A stretch of 64,000 nt of DNA from Bog-473 sp963701955 (GCA_963701955.1 OY969694.1:2108001-2172000), one strand, 5' to 3'. Shown: positions 53,270-62,802, counted from the stretch's first letter. Notes: generated by a model not told the origin, from the sequence alone. Program-made: numbers and translations.

Positions 53270-53300
53270 ACTCTACGTTGTATCACAGAGTATACGTCAA
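53270..53300 (-). promoter_or_regulatory. Promoter/operator-like dyad upstream of the amidohydrolase operon
   Basis: On the minus strand TTGACG (53295-53300) is followed 19 bases later by TAGAGT. The intervening sequence contains GTAT-CACAGAGT-ATAC and outer ACGT arms (53275-53278 and 53294-53297), a weak dyad of the kind bound by TetR- or GntR-type repressors. No regulator gene is adjacent. Confidence 0.35.
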
Positions 53301-53504
53301 GTGAAAAACTCGATATTGGAGTGGATACTTCATGTGAGGTGCTCAGCCCTGGCCAGGAGGCCAGGCGTCGCCCATGCGAATCGCCCCTTGACCCTTCGGA
53401 GGAAGGAGTCCTGGCTAATGTGGACACGCTCCGGCATTCCGGAGCCGTCTCGGGGGCGCGGGCGTCAGCCGACGCGCGGTCGACGTCGGTCTCAACAGTG
53501 CACG

Positions 53505-55427
53505 ATGAGTCCTCCTAATCCCGAGAACGATCCCGTCGAGAAGGGCCTGCACGAGCTGGGCCGCCTCATTGACGACGCCGATCCGGGCACTCCGGGCGGG
53601 CGCGAGGACGCTGATGGGACCGATATGGCTGGTGGGAGCGACGAGCCCACTCCCACCGAGGGTTCCGTCGGTGACCCGGCGACTGGGGATGTGGGTGCCG
53701 AGAACCCCGTCGAGAAGGGCCTGCACGAGCTGGGACGCCAGATCGAGGAGGCGCACGGGTCCGGTCGCCGAAAGCGATCGGCGCAGAACGACCGCGGCGG
53801 CCCCGCCCATGCCGCGTCCAAGAAGCGTTCACGCAAACGCACAGCCGCCTGGGTCGGCGGGACGATCGGGCTGGTCTTGGTGCTGCTGGTGGTCGCCGTG
53901 GCCGGCTACGGCTGGTACCTCAACCACGAGATCCACCGCATCGACCTCAAGAACCTGACCTCGGCCCCCGTGCGCGGGGAGGATGCCGGCACCGAGAACA
54001 TCTTGATGATCGGCTCCACGGACCGCTGCGCGCTCAAGGTCCAGAATCCCGCCTTCGGCATCTGCTCGCAGGGCGTCAACGGGGTGAACAGCGACGTCGT
54101 GATGATCCTGCACCTCAACCCGGCGACCCACTCGTTGTCCGTCTTGTCCATCCCGCGGGACCTCTTCGTGCCCAACGCGCGAAAGGAGGGTGCCAACAAG
54201 ATCGACGCCGCGCTCTACGAAGGGCCGGATCAGCTCATCGCCGCGGTCGAAGAGGACTTCGGGATCCCGATCCAGCACTTCGTGGAGCTCAATTTCGACA
54301 GCTTCATGAACGTGGTGAATGCGCTCGGGGGAATCAAGATGTACTTCCCCGAGCCGGTATACGACGCCTACTCGGGACTCAACATCTCGACCACCGGCTG
54401 CCTCTCGCTGAACGGGACCCAGGCGCTCCAGGTCGTACGGGCGCGGCACCTGCAGTACAAGGGACCGGGTGTGACTTCGACCAACCCGGCCTATTGGCCC
54501 CAGGAAGAACAAAGCGATCTGGCCCGCATACGCCGGGACCACGAGTTCCTCAGAGTGCTGGCCTCCGCGGTCAAAGCCAAGGGCCTGGGAAACCCCATCA
54601 CCGACCAACAACTCGTCGCGGGCGTGGTCGGGCAGTTGACCGTGGACGGCGGCTGGTCGGCCAGCGACATGATCGGACTCGTGCTCGGCTACCACAACGT
54701 GGACGTGAACACGGCCCCGCAGCTGACCGTGCCAGTGGCCGTCGACCAGTTTGGCAGCTACGTCTACAAGGGTGGGAGCTATGGGGACATCGAGTTCCCC
54801 GCTGAGCCCCAGGACCACGCCGCCGTCGACCAGTTCCTCGGGCTGGGCTCTGTCACCGAGGATACGTACACGGGCGGCCAACTCCCCTCCCCGTCGAAGA
54901 TCACCGTCTCGGTGCTCAACGGATCGGGCGCGTACAATCAGGCCACCGACACCGCGCAGAGCCTGCGGACACTGGGGTTCGGGATCGGGACCATCGGCGA
55001 CACCGCCTCTGTCGGTCGTGAGGCCGAGACCGTCGTGTACTACGCCTCAAAGACGCGGGCCAACCTCGCGGCGGCCCAACGGGTAGCCGACTCCATGTCC
55101 GGCGCGGTCATCATGGCCGAGGACCCGACCAAGATCACCTTCGGGTCCCAGATCACCGTCGTCACGGGCACGGACTTCTCGGTCGACCAGCCGCCGCCGG
55201 TGACTGCCATATCACCTACCTCATCCACTTCGGCGACCTCGGGGAGCTCGCGGGGGCTGAAGAGCGGGCAGGGCGGACCGACCACCAGCACCACGACCAC
55301 GCCGGTCACCGGGAGCGGGGGCGGCACGCACAGCTCGTCGGCATTTCAGGCGCCGACCCCCACGGTGGAGTCGTTGGCGCCCTGGGATCCCCGCTCATGC
55401 ACACCGAGCGGCGGCGAAGGGACCTGA
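53505..55427 (+). CDS. LytR-CpsA-Psr family protein with LytR C-terminal domain
   Basis: 640 residues. The cytosolic N-terminus carries two copies of the motif NPVEKGLHELGR(L/Q)I. One transmembrane helix (about 125-148) follows, then the LCP catalytic domain (IPRDLFVPNARKEGANKIDA, VRARHLQYKG, DLARIRRDHEFL). A LytR_C domain (about 470-560, ITVSVLNGSGA) and a Ser/Thr-rich tail end the protein. LCP enzymes attach teichoic acid or arabinogalactan-type polymers to peptidoglycan. The start is uncertain: an in-frame ATG at 53418 has GGAAGGAG nine bases upstream and would add 29 residues. It is convergent with the following minus-strand group. Confidence 0.88.
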   Translation: MSPPNPENDPVEKGLHELGRLIDDADPGTPGGREDADGTDMAGGSDEPTPTEGSVGDPATGDVGAENPVEKGLHELGRQIEEAHGSGRRKRSAQNDRGGPAHAASKKRSRKRTAAWVGGTIGLVLVLLVVAVAGYGWYLNHEIHRIDLKNLTSAPVRGEDAGTENILMIGSTDRCALKVQNPAFGICSQGVNGVNSDVVMILHLNPATHSLSVLSIPRDLFVPNARKEGANKIDAALYEGPDQLIAAVEEDFGIPIQHFVELNFDSFMNVVNALGGIKMYFPEPVYDAYSGLNISTTGCLSLNGTQALQVVRARHLQYKGPGVTSTNPAYWPQEEQSDLARIRRDHEFLRVLASAVKAKGLGNPITDQQLVAGVVGQLTVDGGWSASDMIGLVLGYHNVDVNTAPQLTVPVAVDQFGSYVYKGGSYGDIEFPAEPQDHAAVDQFLGLGSVTEDTYTGGQLPSPSKITVSVLNGSGAYNQATDTAQSLRTLGFGIGTIGDTASVGREAETVVYYASKTRANLAAAQRVADSMSGAVIMAEDPTKITFGSQITVVTGTDFSVDQPPPVTAISPTSSTSATSGSSRGLKSGQGGPTTSTTTTPVTGSGGGTHSSSAFQAPTPTVESLAPWDPRSCTPSGGEGT

Positions 55428-55448
55428 GCCCAGCGCTCCGTGGGCCCC

Positions 55449-57161
55449 TCAGGCGCTGAGCGACGGCGTCACGGTGTCACGTCCGGAAAGCAGCACGCGG
55501 CCGGGGCGGGCTTCGGTCGGCTGCCCGTCCTCGACAAGGGTCCGGCCGTTGACGATCACGCGTGAGATGCCCTCGCCCGCGGCGAAGAGACGCCGCTCTC
55601 CGCCAGGCAGATCGGCGCGCGTCTCGATCTCTCCGCTCGCGATGGTGGCTTCGTCGAAGACGACGAGATCGGCCCAAGCGCCTTCCCTTAACACGCCTCG
55701 GTCGCGCAGGCCGTGCAGCGAAGCGGGTGCGCCAGTGAGCAGGCGCACCGCCTCCTCCGTGGTGAGCAGCCCATGGGCGCGTACGCCCCGGGCGAACAGA
55801 TCGGTGGCGTATCGGAAGGTGTCGATCATGTCGAGATGCGCTCCGGCGTCGGAGGCCCCCACGACGACGCGCCCATCTCGCAGCAACTCCCCCCTGGCCT
55901 CCCAGTCAGACGGGGTGTCCCCAGAGGGGATGGGTCCGAAGGTCGTGCGCAATCCGTCAGCAACCGCGATGTCCAAGAGTGTGTCGTAAGGATCCTTGTG
56001 CTCGGCCGCTGCGATGTCGTTGACGCGGCGACCCTGGTACGACGCAGTTTCGGGGTTGAAGCACTCGTCGATCACATAGTCGCCCCAACGTATCCAGTGC
56101 GACGGGCGCTGCTCTGCCAGTTCCCGCATCGTGGAGCGACCTGCGGCAGAGCCCATCATGGCCAGCTTCTCGGCGACGGGCAACGCCATGAGCTTGTCCC
56201 AGCCGGGCAGCATGTCGAGCACGAAGCCGCTCATGAAGTTGAGCCGCAACGTGATCGGCATCGGCATGAACAGGCCGACGACCCGCCCGCCGGCCTCAGT
56301 GGCCCGGTTGGAGACGGCGAGCTTGCCCGCCACCTCCTCGCGGTTCGTCGCGTTGGCGTTGATGATGTTCCAATTCAGCGGCCGGCCGGCGCGCACCGTG
56401 AGGTCAACGAGCAGTTGTTGCACAGGGTCGGGAAACGGTCCGGGACCGGCGTGGGGGACCATCTCGAGACACGTCCCGGGGAACTCCCCGCAGACAGTGG
56501 CCAGTTCGAGGAGCTCATCGTGATCAGCCCAGCGCGACGGGACGGGGTCTCCCGCGGCATCGTTGTGGCTCTGAGCCAAGCTCGAGGAGAACCCCAGCCC
56601 GCCGGCGGCGAGGCCCTGTCGCAAGAGCTCGGCCATCGCAGCGACCTCGGCTGTGTCAGCCCGACGTTCCGTGGCCGCCGGACCCATGACCACCCGCCGG
56701 ATGGCCGAATGGCCCACCATGAAGCCGACGTTGGGCCCGACCCGGCCCTGGAGGCGAGCGAGATAGTCGGCCGTGCTCGCCCAGTCCCAGTCGAGCCCGT
56801 GCTCGAGCGACGACAGCGGCATGCCCTCGACCCGGGCCAGCATGCTCATCAGGTAGGGAGCACCCTCGGCGGTCAAGGGAGCGATGCTGAACCCGCAATT
56901 GCCGCCCACCACCGTCGTCACCCCGTGCAGCGTCGACGACGTCAGAGCGGGATCCCACATGACCTGCGCGTCGTAGTGCGTGTGGATGTCGACAAAGCCT
57001 GGAGCGACGATGGCACCGTCAACGTCGAGCGTCTCGACCGCCGGCTCGTCGACATGTCCGAGCGCCACGATGCGCCCGTCTCTGACTCCCACGTCTCCGC
57101 CCCGCCGCACCGCGCCCGTCCCGTCGATGATCTGCCCGTGACGCACCAAGAGGTCAAGCAC
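55449..57161 (-). CDS. D-aminoacylase/N-acyl-D-amino-acid deacylase-like amidohydrolase
   Basis: 570 residues. The urease-superfamily start (IIDGTGAVRRGGDVGVRDGRI), the HxH metal pair in APGFVDIHTHYDAQ, and the late GASDAGAHLDMIDTF (His/Asp) place it in the N-acyl-D-amino acid deacylase/dihydroorotase-like branch. The Cys in GGNCGFSIAPL is typical. Its GTG start overlaps the preceding amidohydrolase gene's stop region by eight bases. It probably opens an amide or cyclic imide in the pathway; the substrate is unknown. Confidence 0.85.
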   Translation of the reverse strand: MLDLLVRHGQIIDGTGAVRRGGDVGVRDGRIVALGHVDEPAVETLDVDGAIVAPGFVDIHTHYDAQVMWDPALTSSTLHGVTTVVGGNCGFSIAPLTAEGAPYLMSMLARVEGMPLSSLEHGLDWDWASTADYLARLQGRVGPNVGFMVGHSAIRRVVMGPAATERRADTAEVAAMAELLRQGLAAGGLGFSSSLAQSHNDAAGDPVPSRWADHDELLELATVCGEFPGTCLEMVPHAGPGPFPDPVQQLLVDLTVRAGRPLNWNIINANATNREEVAGKLAVSNRATEAGGRVVGLFMPMPITLRLNFMSGFVLDMLPGWDKLMALPVAEKLAMMGSAAGRSTMRELAEQRPSHWIRWGDYVIDECFNPETASYQGRRVNDIAAAEHKDPYDTLLDIAVADGLRTTFGPIPSGDTPSDWEARGELLRDGRVVVGASDAGAHLDMIDTFRYATDLFARGVRAHGLLTTEEAVRLLTGAPASLHGLRDRGVLREGAWADLVVFDEATIASGEIETRADLPGGERRLFAAGEGISRVIVNGRTLVEDGQPTEARPGRVLLSGRDTVTPSLSA

Positions 57162-58419
57162 CTGACGGCGCTCCGGCTCCGTACATCTCAGGTGGATCGG
57201 GGTCGAGCTCGAGCATCCGGATGGCATTGCCACGGACGATCTTGTAGGCGTCCTCGACCGGGATGCCCGAGACGGCGCGGGCCACCTCGTCGTACGAGTG
57301 CGGCCAGCTCGAGTCCTGGTGGGGGAAGTCGCATTCGAAGGTGATGAGGTCGACGCCCATGGCGTCGCGAGCGGTGATCCCGAACGCGTCCTCGAAGAAG
57401 CAGGCGAAGACGCGCCCGTCCAGATAGCTGCTGGGCTCGCGCACGAATGACGGATCGATCCGCGTCACGGCGTTGCCCTTGCGCCAGATGTTGTCCATAC
57501 GCTCGAGCACCGAGGGGATCCATCCGACCTGGCTCTCGGCGAAGGCCAGCTTGAGCCTCGGATACCGCACCAGCAGTCCGGAGAAGACCCAGTCGACGAA
57601 GGCCAGCTGCGCGTTGAAGTTCACCGTCGATATCCGAACGCATCCCGGCGCGTCCGGCGCGCTGACGGGGAGGCTCGACGACGAGCCGATGTGCATGCAG
57701 ATGACGGTGCCCGTCTCCTGGCAGGCCTCGAAAAACGGGATCCAGTACCCCTCCGCGTCGTGAATGCTGGGAAGGCCCAACACGTGGGGCAGCTCACTGA
57801 AGGTCACGGCGCGCACTCCACGTGCCGCGTTGCGACGCACTTCCGCCGCGGCAAGGGTCGGGTCCCAGAGGGGAACGATGCCCAGCGGGAGCAGCCGGCC
57901 GCCGCTCTCGCCGGCCCATTCCTCCACCATCCAGTCGTTGTACGCCCGCACGCAGGCCAGCGCGAGGTCCTTGTCCTGCATCCAGAGGAACAACTGCCCA
58001 CAGAACTTGATCACGCTGGGGAAGCACAGCGAGCGCTCGATGCGCGCCGCGTCCATGGCAGCCAGGCGACCCTTCACCTGGGTGCACGCCGGCGACATGT
58101 CCGCGTAACTCACCGGCTCGTGGATCACCTGCTCGGGCGGCAGCCCGGCGGCCACCTCCACCCGTGGAACGATGAGGAAGTCGTCTCCCACCTGCCAGAA
58201 GTCGGTCTCCGGACCACTCGGGGCGGGCTCGAACCCCTGGCTCCGGTATCCCGCCCCCCCACGTTGCCAGGGCAGACGGACCACGTTCGGGCCGCGTTCA
58301 CGAAGGGTGGACGGCAGTCGGGACTTCCACAAGTCCGGTGGTTCGATCACGTGATCGTCGACCGAAATGACCCACGGAAGCTCCGCTGCGCTCACTCCTT
58401 CGCTCCCCCCACTCGGCAT
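57154..58419 (-). CDS. Amidohydrolase-2 family enzyme, fourth paralogue
   Basis: 421 residues. VISVDDHVIEPPDLWKSRLP is followed by LGLPSIHDAEGYWIPFFEAC, VICMHIGSSSSLPVS, KLAFAESQVGWIPSVLERMD and ITFECDFPHQDSSWPH. The set matches the operon member at 49778 in order and spacing. It is separated from the enoyl-CoA hydratase by 67 bases and overlaps the D-aminoacylase-like gene, so these belong to one transcription unit. Confidence 0.87.
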   Translation of the reverse strand: MPSGGSEGVSAAELPWVISVDDHVIEPPDLWKSRLPSTLRERGPNVVRLPWQRGGAGYRSQGFEPAPSGPETDFWQVGDDFLIVPRVEVAAGLPPEQVIHEPVSYADMSPACTQVKGRLAAMDAARIERSLCFPSVIKFCGQLFLWMQDKDLALACVRAYNDWMVEEWAGESGGRLLPLGIVPLWDPTLAAAEVRRNAARGVRAVTFSELPHVLGLPSIHDAEGYWIPFFEACQETGTVICMHIGSSSSLPVSAPDAPGCVRISTVNFNAQLAFVDWVFSGLLVRYPRLKLAFAESQVGWIPSVLERMDNIWRKGNAVTRIDPSFVREPSSYLDGRVFACFFEDAFGITARDAMGVDLITFECDFPHQDSSWPHSYDEVARAVSGIPVEDAYKIVRGNAIRMLELDPDPPEMYGAGAPSGA

Positions 58420-58486
58420 TTTCCTCTCTCGCCGTCGTTCGGGCTCACCGTCTCCCCCGAAAGCCCTGCGTTCGAGATACTAGGCA

Positions 58487-59263
58487 TCAACGTTCGGAGG
58501 GGTAATCCGGCGACCTCCGCTCGAGCAGCGCGGCGCGCGCCTCGGCCGAGTCGGGATGTCCCGAGAGCTCCGTGGTGAGGCTCTGCTCGAAGATGTACCC
58601 CGGTTGAAGCTCCATCTCCTCGACGTGGTCCAACGACCGCTTCGCCATCCTGAGCACCGCGGCGCTGTAGCGGCTGACCAGTTTGGCGTGACGGAGTGCT
58701 GCCTCGGTGAGCTCGCCGACGGGGACGACCTCGATGACCGAACCGAGTGACAGCATCTGCGCCGCGCTGAGCGGCTCGGCGGTGAAGTACATCCAGCGGA
58801 CCCACGGCTGGGGCACCAGCCGGGCGAGGTGGCGGGCGCCTCCCATCACCCCGACACCGACCTCGGGGGTGCCGAACCGGGCATCGTCGGCCGCCACGAC
58901 GAAGTCGCAAGAGGCGGCCAGGGCCAAGCCCGTGCCGAGCGCAGCTCCCCGGACAGCACCCAAGACGGGAACCGGGCAGTCCTGTATTGCGAAGAAGGCA
59001 GATCGGACCTCGGCCATGCGCGCCTCGGAATTCTCCGGGGTCAGGCTGCCGAACTCGCCCAGGTCGTTCCCGGCGCAGAAGTGGCGCCCTGCGCTCCCGA
59101 GCACCACGACCTTGGCTCCGGCGAGGAACGGGCTGTCGGGCCCGAACGCCGCGGTGATCTCCCGGTACATCTGCTGGTTCACCGCGTTGACCGGCGGCCG
59201 GTCCATGGTGAGCACGGCGATGCCGTCCTCGAGTGTCCAGCGAAGGTGCTCGTAGGAACTCAC
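58487..59263 (-). CDS. Enoyl-CoA hydratase/isomerase family protein
   Basis: 258 residues from a GTG that overlaps the SDR stop (GTGA). Crotonase motifs: HFCAGNDLGEFGS (first oxyanion hole), VRGAALGTGLALAASCDFVVA (second) and ARFGTPEVGVGVMGGARHLA, with the catalytic Glu in the TPE segment. It acts on a CoA thioester, suggesting that the substrate is activated or channelled into beta-oxidation-like steps. No acyl-CoA ligase is visible in the window. Confidence 0.9.
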   Translation of the reverse strand: MSSYEHLRWTLEDGIAVLTMDRPPVNAVNQQMYREITAAFGPDSPFLAGAKVVVLGSAGRHFCAGNDLGEFGSLTPENSEARMAEVRSAFFAIQDCPVPVLGAVRGAALGTGLALAASCDFVVAADDARFGTPEVGVGVMGGARHLARLVPQPWVRWMYFTAEPLSAAQMLSLGSVIEVVPVGELTEAALRHAKLVSRYSAAVLRMAKRSLDHVEEMELQPGYIFEQSLTTELSGHPDSAEARAALLERRSPDYPSER

Positions 59264-60174
59264 CCGACCTCCATCCAACGACGGTCCGTGACGCGCAGTA
59301 CCGACGGATCGGTGATGGCGTCGATGCCACCTGCGACGTCTTCGACCGTGAGACCCGGGCGGGTCATGCCCTGGGTGTGAACGACCAGAATCCTCGCCAC
59401 GGTGTCCATCCCGACCTGAAGGACCTCGCCGTTGAGCGTGCACGATTCGTGGGCGAGGTAGGCGGCAGCCGGGGCACACATCTCGGGCGGCATGGCTGCG
59501 AGGATCGCGTCCAAGTGCTCGTGCGTCGTCTCCTGGGCAGAGGCCACCGCGGCCGAGTGTCCGATGGTCATGCGCGTGGCGGCACGGGGAGCCACGGCGT
59601 TGACCGTGATGCCGTGCGGCGTTCCCTGTAGCGACAGGCTCTTGGTGAGGCCGAACACCGCCCCCTTCGCCGCGGCGTAATTGGTCACATCGGGAATCCC
59701 CCCGAGCATGGCCTCCGACACGGTGTTGACCACACGCCCGTAGCCGGCCCGGACGAAGTGGGGCCACGCCGCCCGGATGACGAAGAGGGTTCCGAAGAGA
59801 TGCACATCGAGCATGCGCCGGTACCGATCAATCGACATCGTCCCGAACGGGTCGGGGTCGTTGATCCCAGCATTGTTGATCACGGCGTCGATACGGCCGA
59901 ACGCATCGAGCGCGGCATCGACTGAGGCGGCGGCCCCGCCTTCCTCGGCCACCGACGCAGCACAGGCCACGGCGCGGCCCCCGGCCGCCACGATCTCGGC
60001 CGCGACCTCGTCGGCCAGGTCGGGTGACGACCCCGATCCGTCCAGCTCACCGCCCGGATCGGCCACGACCACGGCAGCACCCCTCGATGCCAGCAGGAGG
60101 GCGTGGGCGCGGCCGATGCCCCGTCCCGCGCCGGTCACGACCACGGCGCGTCCTTCGAATCGCAGTTCGTCCAC
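59260..60174 (-). CDS. Short-chain dehydrogenase/reductase
   Basis: 304 residues. TGAGRGIGRAHALLLASRG is the nucleotide-binding motif, NNAGIND the structural motif (100-103 NNAG), and the catalytic set is S153, Y166 and K170 (NYAAAKGA). The start is the GTG at 60174 with GGGGAGA upstream. The frame continues further upstream but has no coding character there. The C-terminal extension of about 50 residues (ARILVVHTQGMTRPG) exceeds most SDRs. The family oxidises or reduces hydroxyl groups with NAD(P)(H). Confidence 0.92.
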   Translation of the reverse strand: MDELRFEGRAVVVTGAGRGIGRAHALLLASRGAAVVVADPGGELDGSGSSPDLADEVAAEIVAAGGRAVACAASVAEEGGAAASVDAALDAFGRIDAVINNAGINDPDPFGTMSIDRYRRMLDVHLFGTLFVIRAAWPHFVRAGYGRVVNTVSEAMLGGIPDVTNYAAAKGAVFGLTKSLSLQGTPHGITVNAVAPRAATRMTIGHSAAVASAQETTHEHLDAILAAMPPEMCAPAAAYLAHESCTLNGEVLQVGMDTVARILVVHTQGMTRPGLTVEDVAGGIDAITDPSVLRVTDRRWMEVG

Positions 60175-60306
60175 CAATCTCCCCGGTCCGGCCGAGGAGC
60201 ACGACGCCCCCTCGGAGGGGTCCAGGGTACGACAATCAGGGCCATCCGCGCCGCGGTCACATCCGCCTGAGATGATCGGCCACACGGTCGGGCGGAAGGA
60301 GGCCCC

Positions 60307-60633
60307 ATGGCGATCTGTACGCACTGCGGCGGCGAGATGAGTGACGGCATCAGCTGTCTGACCGACCCGGTGGTCATCGCCGGCAAGACCTACGCGCGGA
60401 TCCGCTGGGGCCAGGAACCCAGACCCCGGCACCGCTACGAACCGGAGGAATGCCGGGACTGCGGCACACCACTCGGCGGGTTCCACCACCCGGGCTGCTG
60501 CATGGAGCGCTGCCCGGCCTGCCACGGCCAGGCCATCGGGTGCGACTGTGTGGCCGAGCTCGAGTGCGACTTCGTGGCCGCTCGCGCACCGCGTTGTCAC
60601 GCACACGTCCTGCGCAGGGTCGGCTGGCGCTGA
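60307..60633 (+). CDS. Cysteine-rich zinc-ribbon protein
   Basis: 108 residues. Zinc-binding pairs: CTHCGGEMSDG, CRDCGTP, CCMERCPACHG and a late CDCVAELECDF, plus histidines, 12 cysteines in total. GAAGGAGG lies just ahead of the ATG. Function unknown; small Zn-ribbon proteins of this type occur in many actinobacteria. Confidence 0.8.
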   Translation: MAICTHCGGEMSDGISCLTDPVVIAGKTYARIRWGQEPRPRHRYEPEECRDCGTPLGGFHHPGCCMERCPACHGQAIGCDCVAELECDFVAARAPRCHAHVLRRVGWR

Positions 60634-60672
60634 GACCGACGCGGGTCGGCGGCCGCCCACGTCAGGGCCCGG

Positions 60673-61617
60673 TCAGGGGTGCTCGTCTCCCGCGAGCTCG
60701 GTGACGAAGAAGCGGACCACGAGGGCCTCGATCTCCTTGGCGTCGGGCGTCCCACCCGGGTCGGCCAGGCTGTGGCCGCCCCCGTGCACCGTGACGAACG
60801 TGGTGGGGACGCCTGCGTGCTCGAGGGCGGCGGCCAGCTCGGTGGATTGGGCCAGCGGGACGATCCCGTCGTTGTTGGCATGGACGATGAGGAAGGGTGG
60901 GTCACCCGGCGCCACGTAGGTGATGGGGCTCGCCTGGACGAGGGCCTCCGGCCGGTCCGCGATCGGAACCGCGATGAGAAGCGAGAGGAAATCAGCCTTG
61001 ACCACGCCGGGATATCCGTTGTCGCTGAGCGTCGAGAGGTTCGACACACCCGCCAGGTCGGCCACGGCCTCCACCCGGCTGGACTCAGCCGGGTAGTCGC
61101 CGGTGTCCCAACCTGCCGAAGGTGGGGCGGTCCCCACCAGGCTGGCCAGATGCCCCCCGGCACTGTGGCCCCAGATGCCGATGTGGTCCGGCGCGATGCG
61201 CAGGGTCTTGGCGTTGGCCCGCAGGTAGCGCACCGCGCACTTCGCATCCTCGATCTGAGCCGGCCATTGCGCCCTGGGTCCCAAGCGGTAGTTCACGCTG
61301 AGCGTGACGAAGCCCTTGGCATTGAGGGCCGGGCCGATGGAGTCGATGATGAAACCCCCCGAGGTCGAATCCCCACCGATCCACGAACCTCCGTGCAGAT
61401 AGACGACGACGGGCGACCGAGTGGACGCGGTGCGGGCAGGCTCGGTCATCGTGGCGTGCTGCCCATGGCAATAGGTCACCGTGCTCGTCTGCACCGGTGA
61501 CATATCGGGCGTCCCGCTCCTCGACGCGGGCGCGCTCGCGCATCCGGCCAAGCCGCATGCGGCGGCGACCAGGCACCAGGCCCGGGCGCCACGGACCAAG
61601 CGCGTGGTCCGTTGCAC
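60673..61617 (-). CDS. Lipoprotein alpha/beta hydrolase (esterase/lipase-like)
   Basis: 314 residues. A lipoprotein signal peptide is present, ending in the lipobox LAGC. VVVYLHGGSWIGGDST is the oxyanion HGG loop of the HSL/BD-FAE type, the nucleophile is in GIWGHSAGGHLAS, and ANNDGIVPLAQ and HGGGHSLADPG provide the acid and His. It is a surface-attached esterase or carboxylesterase. Divergent from the nitronate monooxygenase-like gene by 17 bases. Confidence 0.87.
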   Translation of the reverse strand: MQRTTRLVRGARAWCLVAAACGLAGCASAPASRSGTPDMSPVQTSTVTYCHGQHATMTEPARTASTRSPVVVYLHGGSWIGGDSTSGGFIIDSIGPALNAKGFVTLSVNYRLGPRAQWPAQIEDAKCAVRYLRANAKTLRIAPDHIGIWGHSAGGHLASLVGTAPPSAGWDTGDYPAESSRVEAVADLAGVSNLSTLSDNGYPGVVKADFLSLLIAVPIADRPEALVQASPITYVAPGDPPFLIVHANNDGIVPLAQSTELAAALEHAGVPTTFVTVHGGGHSLADPGGTPDAKEIEALVVRFFVTELAGDEHP

Positions 61618-61634
61618 ACGACCAAGATAGGCCC

Positions 61635-62717
61635 ATGCCGGAACCGAGAAGGAGCGCGGAGAGCCGATCGACACCGGTCCTCGACCACATGGGGGTCCCA
61701 ATCGTGCTGGCGCCGATGGCGGGCGGCCCCTCCACTCCGGCCCTGGCCGCGGCGGTCTCACGTGCCGGGGGGCTCGGATTCTTGGCTGCCGGATACCTCC
61801 GCGCCGAGCAGTTGGCCGAGCAGGCCTCGACCACCCGGGCCCAGGTGTCCCGGTTCGGCGTCAACGTGTTCGTCGGTGGCACAGAGCCGGCCGACCCAGC
61901 ACGAGTGCAGTCCTATGCCCAACGCCTGCAGCCCGAGGCGGCCCGGGCAGGGATCGACCTCGGACAACCCCGCTTCGACGACGACTGGTTCGACGAGAAG
62001 ATCGACCTCCTTCGCCGTGACCCCGTGTCGGTCGTGTCCTTCACCTTCGGGATGCCACCGGCGGCGTCGGTCCACCAGCTCCGATCGGCAGGGTCCGAGA
62101 TCTGGATGACGGTCACCTCACCCGCCGAAGCTCGCCTCGCCGCCGAGGCGGGCGCCGATGCGCTCATCGTCCAGGGAGTCGAAGCCGGCGGTCACCGCGG
62201 CGTCTTCGTCGACGACGACGACCAGAGCGATCTGACCCTTCTGGCCGCGCTCCAACTCGTCCGGGCCGAAGTGGATCTCCCACTGATCGCCGCCGGCTCA
62301 CTCATGACGGGAGCGGCCGTCGCCGCGGTCCTGGCTGCGGGCGCCTCCGCCGCACAACTCGGCACGGCCTTTCTCCGCACCCCCGAAGCCGGCACGTCGC
62401 GCACTCAGCGCGATGCGACGGCAGACCCGACGCCGACGGTGCTCACGCGTGCGTTCAGCGGACGTACGGCTCGCACCATCCGGAACCGGCTGGTCGAGGA
62501 ATATGGCGCTGCGGCTCCACACGCCTATCCCGAGGTCCACCACCTCACCGCACCATTGCGGGCGCATGGCCGCGCCGCGGGCGATCCCGACGTGGTCAAC
62601 CTGTGGGCCGGCCAAACCCATCGCCTTGCCGAGTCGATCCCGGCGGAAGAGCTGACGCGGCGCCTCGCCGCTGAAGCCCGGGATGCGCTGAACTGGGCTG
62701 TGGGCACGTTCTCCTGA
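61635..62717 (+). CDS. Nitronate monooxygenase / 2-nitropropane dioxygenase-like flavoenzyme
   Basis: 360 residues. An FMN TIM barrel: MGVPIVLAPMAGGPSTPALA is the N-terminal strand, SRAGGLGFLAAGY the first phosphate-proximal loop, VEAGGHRG contains the catalytic His, and LPLIAAGSLMTGAAVAAVLA with ASAAQLGTAFL binds the phosphate. It oxidises propionate-3-nitronate or similar nitronates with O2. The ATG at 61635 lies immediately after the divergent lipoprotein start. Confidence 0.87.
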   Translation: MPEPRRSAESRSTPVLDHMGVPIVLAPMAGGPSTPALAAAVSRAGGLGFLAAGYLRAEQLAEQASTTRAQVSRFGVNVFVGGTEPADPARVQSYAQRLQPEAARAGIDLGQPRFDDDWFDEKIDLLRRDPVSVVSFTFGMPPAASVHQLRSAGSEIWMTVTSPAEARLAAEAGADALIVQGVEAGGHRGVFVDDDDQSDLTLLAALQLVRAEVDLPLIAAGSLMTGAAVAAVLAAGASAAQLGTAFLRTPEAGTSRTQRDATADPTPTVLTRAFSGRTARTIRNRLVEEYGAAAPHAYPEVHHLTAPLRAHGRAAGDPDVVNLWAGQTHRLAESIPAEELTRRLAAEARDALNWAVGTFS

Positions 62718-62802
62718 CGTCGCGAGACTTCGAGTAGCCAAATCTCCAGTCACCAGGATCGACGGAGACGGCATTCGGCCGTGACATCGATGGGTCAGCA
62801 CC

